A DNA stretch of 64,000 nt from Nevskiales bacterium (lineage in GTDB: Bacteria > Pseudomonadota > Gammaproteobacteria > Nevskiales > Nevskiaceae): positions 124,001 through 188,000 of the forward strand of contig JAQVDP010000007.1 of assembly GCA_028698335.1 (NCBI GenBank), written 5' to 3'. Position numbers and translations under genes: made by a program. Under the pieces are notes generated by a model, which was not told the origin of the DNA, made no database searches, and saw only the letters and a list, made by a program, of their open reading frames with translations. Positions 26,969-35,380 of the stretch are shown in pieces (position 1 is the first letter of the stretch; the number at the start of each line of letters is the position of its first letter).

Positions 26969-29824
26969 CTACTGGAAGCTATACTTCACCCCCATCGAAT
27001 AGAAACGCCCAACCGCACCCGCCTGATGGAACGCAACGTTGTAGTTTGTCCCTCCGTAGGTGTAGGGATCAAACGGAGCCATCCGATCGAACAGGTTTAG
27101 AACGGTGCCGCTTAGCTCCCAATTCTGGCCAATCGCAACTTTTCCAAACAGATCAAAAGTTGTGAACGACGACAACTTGCAGTTCCCCGGAGCAGTTCCG
27201 TCGGGGCTATATACGCCGCACGCAGGTTCACCTGGCTGAACTACGTATCCGAAACCCGGTGCCTCATAGGTCGTCGTTGCGTAATATCCTGGAGTAATTT
27301 CCTGCAACGTCTCCCCTTGGTGATCAATCATGTCCATCGGGCCGACATAGTTCATCGTAAGTGTGGCCGACCAGTCGCCGCGCTCCCAGGTCAAGTTCGC
27401 AACCGCCCTATCCTGCGGCGTTCCGCTTGCAGAGCTCAACGCATACGGACCATGCGTACCGGCGTACTCGTACTTAGAACCGTCAGCGAGCTGACGCTCG
27501 AAGCTGTAAACATGCGTCAATGTGATTCCACCGATCAATCGCCCCCACTCATCGAGATCAAATTTCTGCGAAAAGTCAATATCTATACCAGTCGTATTGG
27601 TCTTGTTCGCATTTGCGTAGGGACCGGAAATCGCAGCAAGATTCCCTTCTTCGTCGTAATACAAGAACGAGTTCGGCTGCTGCCCGGGGAGAATCGCGTT
27701 GGCCGCCTGGCCGGTAGTAGGATTGTCGCCAACGATCGCAGCCTGGTCCGCCTGCACGATCTCGTTTTCACGCTTGATCTCATAATAGTCAATCGTGATG
27801 GTCGTACCCGGAACCGGTTCCGCCACCAGACCAAGCGTGTAGCTCTTGGCCTCCTCGGGCTGCACGCTAGGATCACCGGTTGTGACAATGGCAATATTGG
27901 TAAAGCCCAGCGTCGCGCTGTTACCGCTCTCAGTCGGACCAGGCGCGCGGAAAGCCTCAGAGTAAGTGCCCCGCAACGCGAGCCAATCCATTGGCTGGAA
28001 CTTCAATCCGAATTTTGGCGTCGTGGAATTGCCATAGTCTGAATAGTGGTCGTAACGCAACGCCGCGTTAGCCGTCAACATATTAAACAGCGGCGCCTCC
28101 ACCTCAACGTATCCCGCATATATCTTACGATCGCTATTGAACGCCGAGTAGCCGAGGCCCGCCACTTCGCCGGTGTCAGTCCCAGGCACAGGCGGGGCGT
28201 CCGCTTTCTCCTTTCTCCACTCGGCACCGATAGCAACACTCATGGGGCCACCCGGCAAATCGAACAAAGAGCCCGAGAGCGAAGCGTCGATTTGAGTCAC
28301 AGATGTCTTCGGCTTATTGATCAGTGCAGGAAAGATTTCGTTGTACGCGTTCGGATTCGCGGCAAGCGTACTGGCACGATCGTTAATGAAATACGTTCCA
28401 GCATCGAGCGCCGCCTGCAGCGGCGTAAACTGCACAAAGTTGTAGTTGGTATTTTCAAGCTTGCTCTCGGTATAAAGAGCACCAACATCATAGTTCCACA
28501 GGCCAACATCGCCCTTAACACCCACCAACAATCGACTTACTTCGTTATTCGTCCGCTGATTGCGCCCACCTGCATCGACAGCCAGATAGCGCAGCGGCAG
28601 GTCAGTCCCCCATTGGTTCTGAGGATGATCAGCCGGAAGCACCGGCCGAACGAGTGGGAACAGGGGATTTACGGGATCATTCGGGTTATAGGTATTGCCG
28701 AACGTAAAAGAGGTTGGCGTTCCAATAGCGAACATTCGGCTTCTGAACCAACTTGCTTCACCATATAGTTCCGCCGAATCACCAAGCTTAAATGTGCCTC
28801 GCGCCATCAAATTCAGCTTCTTTTCTTCGGGCTGAATATATTCAAAGTCGATAGGATCCCACAGGCAGGTTCCAGTCTGCGGATCAACCTCCCCGCATTG
28901 GGTCACATGAGTCCACTGATAAGCACTGACCTGATCCGCCGGATCCCCTTGGTAGGGAACCAGACCGAATGGCGAGTTCCGGCTCATCAGCAATGCCCCG
29001 CCGTTGATTCCGTTCAAATCACCAAAACCTGCTGCGTTGGCACCAGAGCGATTGTCGAACCACCCGTACGGCCGTAGGTCATTGGTTCCGAGATAGTCAC
29101 CTCGGTCGGCATTTCCAATCGCATCGGTGGTGGAATATTCCACACTAAAGAAACCGTTGTACCCGTCACGATCCAAGTTTCCAAAACCGACGATACCGTT
29201 CAGTCGGTTGTTTTCACCGTCGCCTCGGCTCGAAATGCCATAAGATCCACCTAAGCTAGCTCCCTCATAGTTGTTGCGGAGAATGATATTGATTACACCA
29301 CCAACAGCATCCGAACCATAGATGGCTGAGGCACCATCCTTCAAAATTTCGATGCGCTCCACTGCTTCCAACGGGATCGTATTCAGATCCGTGAATACGT
29401 GCGATCCGTCATCCGCCAAGCCGTAAGGTGCAGTGCGGCGTCCATTGAGCAGGACCAGCGTCGAATTCACACCCAGCCCACGAAGCGACACCGCCTGCGA
29501 ACCTGCGGCGAAGCCTGCGCTGAATGCCATGGGAATCGATCCCTGGCCATCGGCAGAAACACCGCGAATAACATCCGCGATGTTGAGTTTCCCGCTCGCC
29601 TCGATGGCTTTCCGGTCGATAATCTGAACGGGAGACGCGGTCTCGTAATCGCTGCGCTTAATGCGAGACCCTGTGACCTCAATAGCATCGAGCTTAGTTG
29701 CGTCCTTCTCCGCATCTTCCTGCGCCATCGCGACGCCAGTGGAGAATGTGCTCGCAACAACCACAGCGATCGCGCTCAGAAGGAATCGCTCCCCCTTGCG
29801 AGAACGCTTCGAAGAAATTTCCAT
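26969..29824 (-). CDS. TonB-dependent outer-membrane receptor
   Basis: A 951-residue receptor. A signal peptide ends near VAMAQED. The N-terminal plug domain is at about residues 45-170 (IEVTGSRIKRSDYETASPVQII, then SLRGLGVNSTLVLLNGRRT and VERIEILKDGASAIYGSDAVGGVINIIL). A long beta-barrel follows and ends YSMGVKYSFQ, with Phe as the penultimate rather than the last residue. The ligand is not identifiable; this plug type covers carbohydrate, nickel and polypeptide receptors. GC content is clearly lower than in flanking genes, suggesting acquisition. It stands alone next to an IS, but the TonB2 operon lies about 2.7 kb away. Confidence 0.92.
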   Translation of the reverse strand: MEISSKRSRKGERFLLSAIAVVVASTFSTGVAMAQEDAEKDATKLDAIEVTGSRIKRSDYETASPVQIIDRKAIEASGKLNIADVIRGVSADGQGSIPMAFSAGFAAGSQAVSLRGLGVNSTLVLLNGRRTAPYGLADDGSHVFTDLNTIPLEAVERIEILKDGASAIYGSDAVGGVINIILRNNYEGASLGGSYGISSRGDGENNRLNGIVGFGNLDRDGYNGFFSVEYSTTDAIGNADRGDYLGTNDLRPYGWFDNRSGANAAGFGDLNGINGGALLMSRNSPFGLVPYQGDPADQVSAYQWTHVTQCGEVDPQTGTCLWDPIDFEYIQPEEKKLNLMARGTFKLGDSAELYGEASWFRSRMFAIGTPTSFTFGNTYNPNDPVNPLFPLVRPVLPADHPQNQWGTDLPLRYLAVDAGGRNQRTNNEVSRLLVGVKGDVGLWNYDVGALYTESKLENTNYNFVQFTPLQAALDAGTYFINDRASTLAANPNAYNEIFPALINKPKTSVTQIDASLSGSLFDLPGGPMSVAIGAEWRKEKADAPPVPGTDTGEVAGLGYSAFNSDRKIYAGYVEVEAPLFNMLTANAALRYDHYSDYGNSTTPKFGLKFQPMDWLALRGTYSEAFRAPGPTESGNSATLGFTNIAIVTTGDPSVQPEEAKSYTLGLVAEPVPGTTITIDYYEIKRENEIVQADQAAIVGDNPTTGQAANAILPGQQPNSFLYYDEEGNLAAISGPYANANKTNTTGIDIDFSQKFDLDEWGRLIGGITLTHVYSFERQLADGSKYEYAGTHGPYALSSASGTPQDRAVANLTWERGDWSATLTMNYVGPMDMIDHQGETLQEITPGYYATTTYEAPGFGYVVQPGEPACGVYSPDGTAPGNCKLSSFTTFDLFGKVAIGQNWELSGTVLNLFDRMAPFDPYTYGGTNYNVAFHQAGAVGRFYSMGVKYSFQ

Positions 29825-30121
29825 CAGTTCACTCCCATGAGAACGAGGGCCCTTCCGGGCAATAGCTCACGAGCCCGCCCCAACTCGGCGGCTCGATATA
29901 ACAACGACCCGATGGAGCCTAGTCTCCGCTTGCAAAGTGCGTCAACAATCTGAAACCAAATTGGGTGAAAGTCCCCATCAGTTGTGCAGTGCGGCATCTG
30001 AAAAGCCAGGATTTCCACGTGCACACGGCATCTTCCGGCACACCTCAAACCCTCGTGCGGCGGCCTCACCGCAAGGCCGGACGGGCACGCCGAGCGCGGC
30101 TCATTGACGAGTGATCTACCC
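29825..30121. promoter_or_regulatory. upstream region of the TonB-dependent receptor
   Basis: About 300 bases without a convincing gene. It must hold the receptor promoter. No operator that I can name is visible. Confidence 0.4.
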
Positions 30122-30152
30122 CAAAAAAAGCCCGCCGGCGAGGGGCGGCGGG
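30122..30152 (-). terminator. terminator ending the tRNA-Thr/repeat transcript
   Basis: Stem GCCCGCC/GGCGGGC (30130-30136 with 30146-30152). On the minus strand it is followed by seven T residues. It is the first strong terminator downstream of tRNA-Thr, about 780 bases after the tRNA 3' end. Confidence 0.88.
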
Positions 30153-30439
30153 CCAAGCGGAGTGACAAGGGAGGGGTGGCACGCATCCGTGCACTCACTC
30201 CGCATGATATTTACGGCCGCAGAAACACCTTGGATGCGGCACCCCGGCCGAAGGCCATATCCGGGAGGAAGATCGCGGCGCCAGCGGCACCCATCTCACC
30301 AACGCTGTACCGCTCAACCCGGCATTCGCCGAATACCACTCCTTACGCGAATTCGGCGACCAATATGCCCCCTCCAGCTGCAGGGCTCGATCCCCTGGCG
30401 TGCCACGGCGATGGCGATAGCGGGTGGGCTCGCTCATCC
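30153..30439. other. gene-free spacer between repeat array and terminator
   Basis: About 290 bases on the presumed tRNA-Thr transcript. A minus-strand frame of 83 codons (30446-30195, rich in Arg) is open but has no clear ribosome-binding site or known relatives. I do not call it a gene. Confidence 0.4.
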
Positions 30440-30576
30440 TGCCCACCTCGCTGGCGCGAGACGGTTCACGCTGGCGGACGCCGATCTATCGAACCCCCGC
30501 TCGCTTGCATCGTGGGTTCGATCGTCGAAACTCTGGGTGATGCCGCCGCGACGATATGGGCGCGACGAATCTGAAG
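30440..30576 (-). repeat. tRNA-Thr-associated repeat, unit 3 (distal, degenerate)
   Basis: A diverged copy of the 176-177 bp unit. It keeps the block around 30444-30468 (CACCTCGCTGGCGCGAGACG) and CGACGAATCTGAA near 30563-30575. The spacer is diverged, and the expected tRNA-derived 18-mer at its far end is only weakly recognisable. Confidence 0.7.
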
Positions 30577-30752
30577 TAGTGCCGACAGCAGGGAGACTGC
30601 TGCGCTCGCCCTTCGGGCCCGTCTCGCTGGCGGGAGACGGTTCAAGCCAGCATACGCTGGCTTGTCGAACCCCTGGCAGTTTTCGTCGCGGGTTCGATTG
30701 GCAAGACGCTGGCCATAGCACCGACTCCATATCGGCGCAACGAATCTGAACG
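30577..30752 (-). repeat. tRNA-Thr-associated repeat, unit 2
   Basis: A 176-bp unit, nearly identical to unit 1. It begins at 30577-30594 with a copy of the last 18 bases of the tRNA gene carrying two substitutions (minus strand TCCCTGCTGTCGGCACTA). An internal hairpin AAGCCAGC-N4-GCTGGCTT is conserved. Confidence 0.92.
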
Positions 30753-30929
30753 TGGTGCCGGCAGCAGGGAGACTCGCTGCGCTCGCCCTTCGGGCCCACC
30801 TCGCTGGCGCGAGACGGTTCAAGCCAGCATACGCTGGCTTGTCGAACCCCTGGCAGTTTTCGTCGCGGGTTCGATTGGCAAGACGCTGGCCACAGCACCG
30901 ACTCCATATCGGCGCAACGAATCTGAACG
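30753..30929 (-). repeat. tRNA-Thr-associated repeat, unit 1 (adjacent to tRNA)
   Basis: A 177-bp unit directly downstream of tRNA-Thr. 30753-30770 is an exact copy of the last 18 bases of the tRNA including CCA (minus strand TCCCTGCTGCCGGCACCA). The rest repeats in unit 2. It contains the hairpin AAGCCAGC-N4-GCTGGCTT at about 30820-30841. Confidence 0.93.
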
Positions 30930-31005
30930 TGGTGCCGGCAGCAGGGATCGAACCCGCGACCCCCTGATTACAAATCAGGTGCTCTACCAGCTGAGCTATA
31001 CCGGC
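30930..31005 (-). tRNA. tRNA-Thr (anticodon UGU)
   Basis: A 76-nt tRNA with encoded CCA. The acceptor stem is GCCGGTA/TGCCGGC, the D stem GCTC/GAGC, and the anticodon stem CCTGA/TCAGG with loop TTTGTAA (anticodon TGT, reads ACA). The T arm is GCGGG-TTCGATC-CCTGC. A TACAAT hexamer at 31014-31019 could be a -10 box, but it would start transcription almost at the mature 5' end, so cotranscription with the upstream ykgJ-like gene is also possible. Confidence 0.97.
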
Positions 31006-31035
31006 GTCCGCCAATTGTAGCCGACGCCCACCCCC

Positions 31036-31353
31036 TCAGGCACCGGATCCCTCGCTGTTCACGCTGCCACGACCGTCGGCGGCGTCCGAAAGCGTGGGTG
31101 CGGGAGCGGTCGCTCGCTCCAGTCCGGCCAGATAGAGGAGTGCCTGCTCACGATCAGCCCCGCACATCTCCGGACTCGGCCGCAGACTGGAACAGACCTC
31201 GGGCCGCCGCGCATCGCCGAACAGCTCGCAGTCCAGATCCGCAGTCAGGTGTACACACCGAACGCCCGCGGGCTTGCCATCCGGCATCCCCGGCAACGGC
31301 GACGAGATCGACGGCGCGATACAGCATGCGCCGCAGCCCCTGCGGCAGTTCAT
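31036..31353 (-). CDS. YkgJ family cysteine-cluster protein
   Basis: A 105-residue small cytosolic protein with the CxxxCxxCC-type N-terminal cluster (NCRRGCGACC, C3, C7, C10 and C11) followed by further cysteines (GVRCVHL, DCELF, EVCSSL). This is the Zn/Fe-binding CxxCxxCC family of unknown function. It ends 30 bp upstream of tRNA-Thr on the same strand and might be read into it. Its start diverges from tesB. Confidence 0.88.
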   Translation of the reverse strand: MNCRRGCGACCIAPSISSPLPGMPDGKPAGVRCVHLTADLDCELFGDARRPEVCSSLRPSPEMCGADREQALLYLAGLERATAPAPTLSDAADGRGSVNSEGSGA

Positions 31354-31461
31354 CGTGCGCCGCCGGGCATGCGGCTTACGCCCCGGGGCGCCCCCGCGTC
31401 AAGACCATGACCGGAGGGGGGCAATCCTTTAGGCTTAGGTCCTTTATTCATTTGCAGTGTC

Positions 31462-32340
31462 ATGATGAATCGCATCCTGAAGGACCTCGTCAGCCTCCTC
31501 GATCTGGAAACGCTGGAGGTCAACCTGTTCCGCGGACAGTCACGCGACCTCGGGGGCACCAGTGTATTCGGGGGTCAGGTGATCGGACAGGCGCTGGTCG
31601 CCGCCGGGCGCACCGCCGACAGCGCGGTCCCGCACTCGCTGCACGCCTATTTCCTGCGTCCTGGCGACATGAGCCTGCCCATCGTCTATGAGGTCGACCG
31701 CGTCCGGGATGGCCGGACCTTTGTCACGCGCCGGGTGCAGGCGATCCAGAACGGGCACCCCATCCTGTCGATGATCGCCTCGTTCCAGCACACCGAAGAC
31801 GGCCCCGAGCATCAGATCGCGATGCCGGATGTGCCCCCGCCGGAAAAGCTGGCGAGCATGAAGGACCTGACGGACAAATGGATCGATGCGACCCCGGACA
31901 TTCCCGATCGCGTCTACTACGCGCTGACGCGTGAACTCGCGATCGAATTCAAACCGGTCACACCCTGGAATCTGCTCGACCCGACCCGCGAGCCGCCGAC
32001 CCAGAACATCTGGTTCCGCGCCGCCGGCGAACTGCCCGATGACCCGGTTCTGCATCGCTGTGTGCTCGCCTACGCCTCGGATTTCAATCTGCTGTCCACC
32101 GCGCTGCGACCACACGGCAAGTCCTGGTACACGCGCGGCATGGTCATCGCCAGCATCGACCACGCGCTGTGGTTCCACCGCGACGTGCGGGTCGACGACT
32201 GGCTGCTCTACAGCATGGACTCCCCGACCTCTCAGGGCGCGCGCGGGCTTTCACGCGGCTTGATCTACGACCGCAACGGCCGCCTTGTCGCCAGCGTCGC
32301 GCAGGAAAGCCTGATGCGGGAAATCAATCCCAAACCCTGA
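31462..32340 (+). CDS. tesB: acyl-CoA thioesterase II TesB
   Basis: Hydrolyses acyl-CoA to free fatty acid and CoA. 292 residues form the double-hotdog fold. The N-terminal half has LFRGQSRDLGGTSVFGGQVIGQAL. The C-terminal half has YASDFNLLSTALRPHG, containing the family catalytic Asp, followed by IDHALWFHRDVRVDDWLLYSMDSPTSQGARGLSRG. An upstream ribosome-binding site is weak. The alpha/beta hydrolase gene follows 58 bp later and has its own strong site. Confidence 0.95.
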   Translation: MMNRILKDLVSLLDLETLEVNLFRGQSRDLGGTSVFGGQVIGQALVAAGRTADSAVPHSLHAYFLRPGDMSLPIVYEVDRVRDGRTFVTRRVQAIQNGHPILSMIASFQHTEDGPEHQIAMPDVPPPEKLASMKDLTDKWIDATPDIPDRVYYALTRELAIEFKPVTPWNLLDPTREPPTQNIWFRAAGELPDDPVLHRCVLAYASDFNLLSTALRPHGKSWYTRGMVIASIDHALWFHRDVRVDDWLLYSMDSPTSQGARGLSRGLIYDRNGRLVASVAQESLMREINPKP

Positions 32341-32398
32341 AGACACGGCGCCATCGGGTCGCCGCAACAACATTATTTATAACCAGAGGAGTCCGCAC

Positions 32399-33355
32399 AT
32401 GCGGCGTCTACTCAGCGTTGTCTTCGTTCTGCTGCTGCTCGTCGGCGGCGGACTGACCGCCTTCGACCGGCTCGCGCCGCACGAGAGTGCTGCGCTGGGC
32501 GCCGACCTGGAGCGCGGCCTGTCGCAACTGCAGCGCTACGAACTCGACATCGACGGCTTCCACATCGTCTATCTCGAAGGGGGCAGCGGTGACCCGCTGG
32601 TGCTGGTCCACGGCTTCGGCGCGGACAAGGACAACTTCACCCGGGCGGCACGCAGCCTGACATCTCACTACCGGGTGATCATCCCGGACCTGCCCGGCTT
32701 CGGCGAAAGCAGCAAACCGACCAATGTGCGCTACCGGATCCAGGATCAGGTCGAACGCCTGGACCAGATCATGCAGGCATTGGGCCTGTCGGATGCCCAC
32801 TTCGGCGGCAGCTCAATGGGAGGATGGATCGTCGCCGCATACGCGGCTCAGTATCCGGCCAAGACCGACAGCCTCTGGCTGCTCGACCCGGGCGGCGTCA
32901 CCAATGCAAAACCCAGCCCGATGATCGAAGCCTACGAGCAGACGGGCGAGTCACCGCTGCTGGCCAAGACACCGGAGGACTTCGACAAGGTGCTTGCGCT
33001 GGTGATGGAAGCACCGCCGTTGCTGCCCTATGGCATGCGCCGGACGCTGGGCGAACGCGCGGCCGCCGATCACGATCTGCATGCCGCGATCTTCAAGCAG
33101 CTGATCGACGACTCGGTTCCCCTGCAGGACATCGCCCCCAGGATCACCGCGCCGACCCTGATCGTCTGGGGCGACAAGGATCGGGTACTCGACATCAGCG
33201 GCGGTCGCATCCTGGAGCAGCTGATCCCGGGATCCAGGCTGCTGGTCATGCCCGGAATCGGCCACCTGCCGATGCTCGAGGCGCCGAAGCAGGCCGCCGC
33301 GGATTACCTAGCGTTTCGCAATCAGCTCGGGTCCACCGCAACGGCAGCCCCCTGA
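32399..33355 (+). CDS. membrane-anchored alpha/beta hydrolase (lipase/esterase)
   Basis: A 318-residue protein. An N-terminal hydrophobic signal or anchor covers residues 4-22. The alpha/beta-hydrolase core has the oxyanion HGFG at 71-74, the nucleophile S139 in GSSMG, an acid Asp in WGDKD near 262, and a His in GIGHLP near 287. It resembles monoacylglycerol-lipase-type enzymes. GAGGAG lies 7 bases before the ATG. Its 3' end overlaps the convergent sterol-desaturase gene by 34 bp. The substrate is unknown, but its neighbours point to lipids. Confidence 0.9.
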   Translation: MRRLLSVVFVLLLLVGGGLTAFDRLAPHESAALGADLERGLSQLQRYELDIDGFHIVYLEGGSGDPLVLVHGFGADKDNFTRAARSLTSHYRVIIPDLPGFGESSKPTNVRYRIQDQVERLDQIMQALGLSDAHFGGSSMGGWIVAAYAAQYPAKTDSLWLLDPGGVTNAKPSPMIEAYEQTGESPLLAKTPEDFDKVLALVMEAPPLLPYGMRRTLGERAAADHDLHAAIFKQLIDDSVPLQDIAPRITAPTLIVWGDKDRVLDISGGRILEQLIPGSRLLVMPGIGHLPMLEAPKQAAADYLAFRNQLGSTATAAP

Positions 33356-34248
33356 GCCCGACGCGGACCGGGACGGACGTATTCGGGCGGCGCCCACAAA
33401 TGCTTAAGGCGCTGCCCGAGCGTTCCCGGGGTCAGGACGTCCCGCCACATGTCGATGAATTCGTGCATGTTCACGGTCCACAGGTGCCGGGACCCGAGCC
33501 GCTGCGGAATTCCGTAGTCGACCGCCTCGTCCTCCTCGACGTAGGTGCCGAACCAGCGATCGAAGATGATCAGCACGCCCCCGTAGTTGCGATCGATATA
33601 GCGGGGATTGCGGCCATGGTGCACCCGGTGATTGGAAGGCGTGTCGAACACCGCCTCGATCCAGCGCGGCAACTTGCCGACGACCTCGGTATGGACGAAG
33701 TACTGGTAAGCCAGATCGCAACCGTAAAGAAAGAACACCACCGCCGGCGGGATCCCCAGAAAGACCAGCGGCATGAAGAACAGCCACCAGCCGGTGACCG
33801 CGTACAGCGCGCTCTGGCGCATGGCCGTGGAGAAGTTCATGTGTTCGCCGGAGTGATGGACCACATGTGCGCTCCAGAACCAGCGGATGCGATGGCTGGC
33901 ACGGTGGAACCAGTAGTAGCAGAACTCGACGGCGACGAAGATCGGGACGATGGTCCAGCCGTTGACCGGCATGTCCAACAGACGGTGCTGGTAGACCCAG
34001 GCGATGACGGCGCCGCTGACCAGCGCGTGAACGATCAGCTCGGCCAGCTGGTATGCCCCGGCCAGGCCGAGATTGGTCCGCACGTCGCGCCAGTCGACCT
34101 TTGCGCTCTCGCCGCGCCGCCGCAGCACGCGGTACTCGATGGCGAACGCCAGGACGAACACCGGTGTCAGCCCGGTCAGCAGCACCAGCTTCCAGTCGAC
34201 ATCCGGCCCGAGCATCCGCGTCAGCAACTCGACGAGTTCATTGAGCAT
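33322..34248 (-). CDS. sterol desaturase / fatty acid hydroxylase family membrane protein
   Basis: A 308-residue integral membrane di-iron enzyme of the FA_hydroxylase family. Histidine boxes are visible: WFHRASHRIRW, HVVHHSGEHMN and HRVHHGRNPRYIDRNYGG, the last followed by FDRWFGTY, a hallmark of the family. Several hydrophobic helices lie at about residues 18-38, 58-78, 85-105 and 145-170. The gene diverges from an AraC regulator across 85 bp and overlaps the convergent hydrolase gene by 34 bp at the 3' end. It probably hydroxylates or desaturates a lipid. Confidence 0.92.
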   Translation of the reverse strand: MLNELVELLTRMLGPDVDWKLVLLTGLTPVFVLAFAIEYRVLRRRGESAKVDWRDVRTNLGLAGAYQLAELIVHALVSGAVIAWVYQHRLLDMPVNGWTIVPIFVAVEFCYYWFHRASHRIRWFWSAHVVHHSGEHMNFSTAMRQSALYAVTGWWLFFMPLVFLGIPPAVVFFLYGCDLAYQYFVHTEVVGKLPRWIEAVFDTPSNHRVHHGRNPRYIDRNYGGVLIIFDRWFGTYVEEDEAVDYGIPQRLGSRHLWTVNMHEFIDMWRDVLTPGTLGQRLKHLWAPPEYVRPGPRRAQGAAVAVDPS

Positions 34249-34333
34249 CGTTTAGCGTCCATGGGGTGATGAGCAAGGCCATGTATCCTGCAGAACCGAA
34301 GCGCCGCGATCTTGACGGCGGGCGCCACCGCGC

Positions 34334-35374
34334 ATGACCCGGCGCGCCATCCAGGCCCGCAGCGGCGCCGGCAACAGCGTCTCGGTTGCCTACCTGCATG
34401 CACTGTTCGACTATCTGCGCGCGCGCAATCTGACCGTTGCCGACATTGCCTCCGGCCTCGACGCCGATCTGAACGACCGCGACGGACGCGTCCCCGAAGC
34501 CCTGGCTGCCGAACTGTTCGATCGGGCCGCCGCCGCGCTCGGCGACGATGCTCTGGGCCTGCACGCCGGCGAGCAGATCCGCCCCGGCCACTACGGCGCG
34601 CTCGGCTATGTGGCGATGAACAGCGCCACCCTCGGGGAGGCGCTCGACAGCCTGCGCCGCTATCAGGCCCTGGTGATCGACGTCGGCGGGGTCGACATCC
34701 GCCGGGCGGGCGACGACCAGATCCTGTCCTGGGATCCGAACACCGACCGTCCCTATCGGCAGCTCGCCGAGTTCAACATCTCGGGCCTGGTCAGCTTCAC
34801 CCGCTGGCTTGCCGGACCTCAGGCTTCGCCGTCACGCGTCGACTTCGCGTATCCGGCGCCGGACGATCTTGGAGAACATCACCGTATCCTGCGCTGCCCG
34901 CTGCGCTTCGATCAGCCCTGCTACCGGCTGGCGCTGCCGTCGGCAGGCCTGCATGCGCCGGTCATCCAGCCGGATCCGGCGATGCGGGAACTGATGCTGC
35001 GGCTGGCCGACAAGCAGCTGCTCGAACTGCCGCGCGGCGAGGATGTACTCGCCCGCGCCCGCGCCTTGATCGCCAAGCGTCTGAACCATCCACCGGTCGA
35101 ACTGGACTGGGTGGCGACGCAACTGGCGATGAGCAACCGCAGCCTGCAACGACGGCTGGCCGATGCCGGCCTCAGCTTCACCCAGCTCATCGAACAGGTC
35201 CGGCGCGAACTGGCCGAGCGCCATCTGCGGGAGTCCGGCCTGGACCTGACCGACATCGCGTTCCTGCTCGGCTATTCCGAACAGAGCGCATTCCAGCGGG
35301 CCTTCAAGCGCTGGACCGGATTGACGCCTTCGGCATGGCGCAGCCGGCACGCCGCCGTACCGCCCGCGCAATAG
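34334..35374 (+). CDS. AraC family transcriptional regulator (OruR/ArgR-like N-domain)
   Basis: A 346-residue regulator. The N-terminal arabinose-binding-like sensor domain (about 25-210) contains LGLHAGEQIRPGHYGALGYVAMNSATLGEALDSL-type sequence. The C-terminal AraC DNA-binding domain (about 240-335) has two helix-turn-helices (MSNRSLQRRLADAGLSF and DIAFLLGYSEQSAFQRAFKRWTG). It is divergent from the sterol-desaturase-family gene and converges with a second AraC gene 6 bp away. It probably regulates the divergent lipid gene in response to a hydrophobic effector. Confidence 0.93.
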   Translation: MTRRAIQARSGAGNSVSVAYLHALFDYLRARNLTVADIASGLDADLNDRDGRVPEALAAELFDRAAAALGDDALGLHAGEQIRPGHYGALGYVAMNSATLGEALDSLRRYQALVIDVGGVDIRRAGDDQILSWDPNTDRPYRQLAEFNISGLVSFTRWLAGPQASPSRVDFAYPAPDDLGEHHRILRCPLRFDQPCYRLALPSAGLHAPVIQPDPAMRELMLRLADKQLLELPRGEDVLARARALIAKRLNHPPVELDWVATQLAMSNRSLQRRLADAGLSFTQLIEQVRRELAERHLRESGLDLTDIAFLLGYSEQSAFQRAFKRWTGLTPSAWRSRHAAVPPAQ

Positions 35375-35380
35375 GGCACT

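Noticed and set aside
30195..30446. An 83-codon Arg-rich minus-strand frame after the repeat array
   Set aside because: No ribosome-binding site, no relatives recognised, and other frames look equally plausible.
30440..30929. CRISPR array
   Set aside because: Repeats are ~177 bp long and nearly identical throughout, with tRNA-derived ends; there are no short repeats with unique spacers and no cas genes.
30577..31005. Serial attachment sites of integrative elements at tRNA-Thr
   Set aside because: The 18-bp tRNA-end copies could be att-like, but the whole 176-177 bp unit is repeated and no integrase is present, so tandem duplication explains it better.
31014..31019. TACAAT as the -10 box of the tRNA-Thr promoter
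   Set aside because: It would place the start almost at the mature 5' end and lacks a good -35; kept only as a remark.
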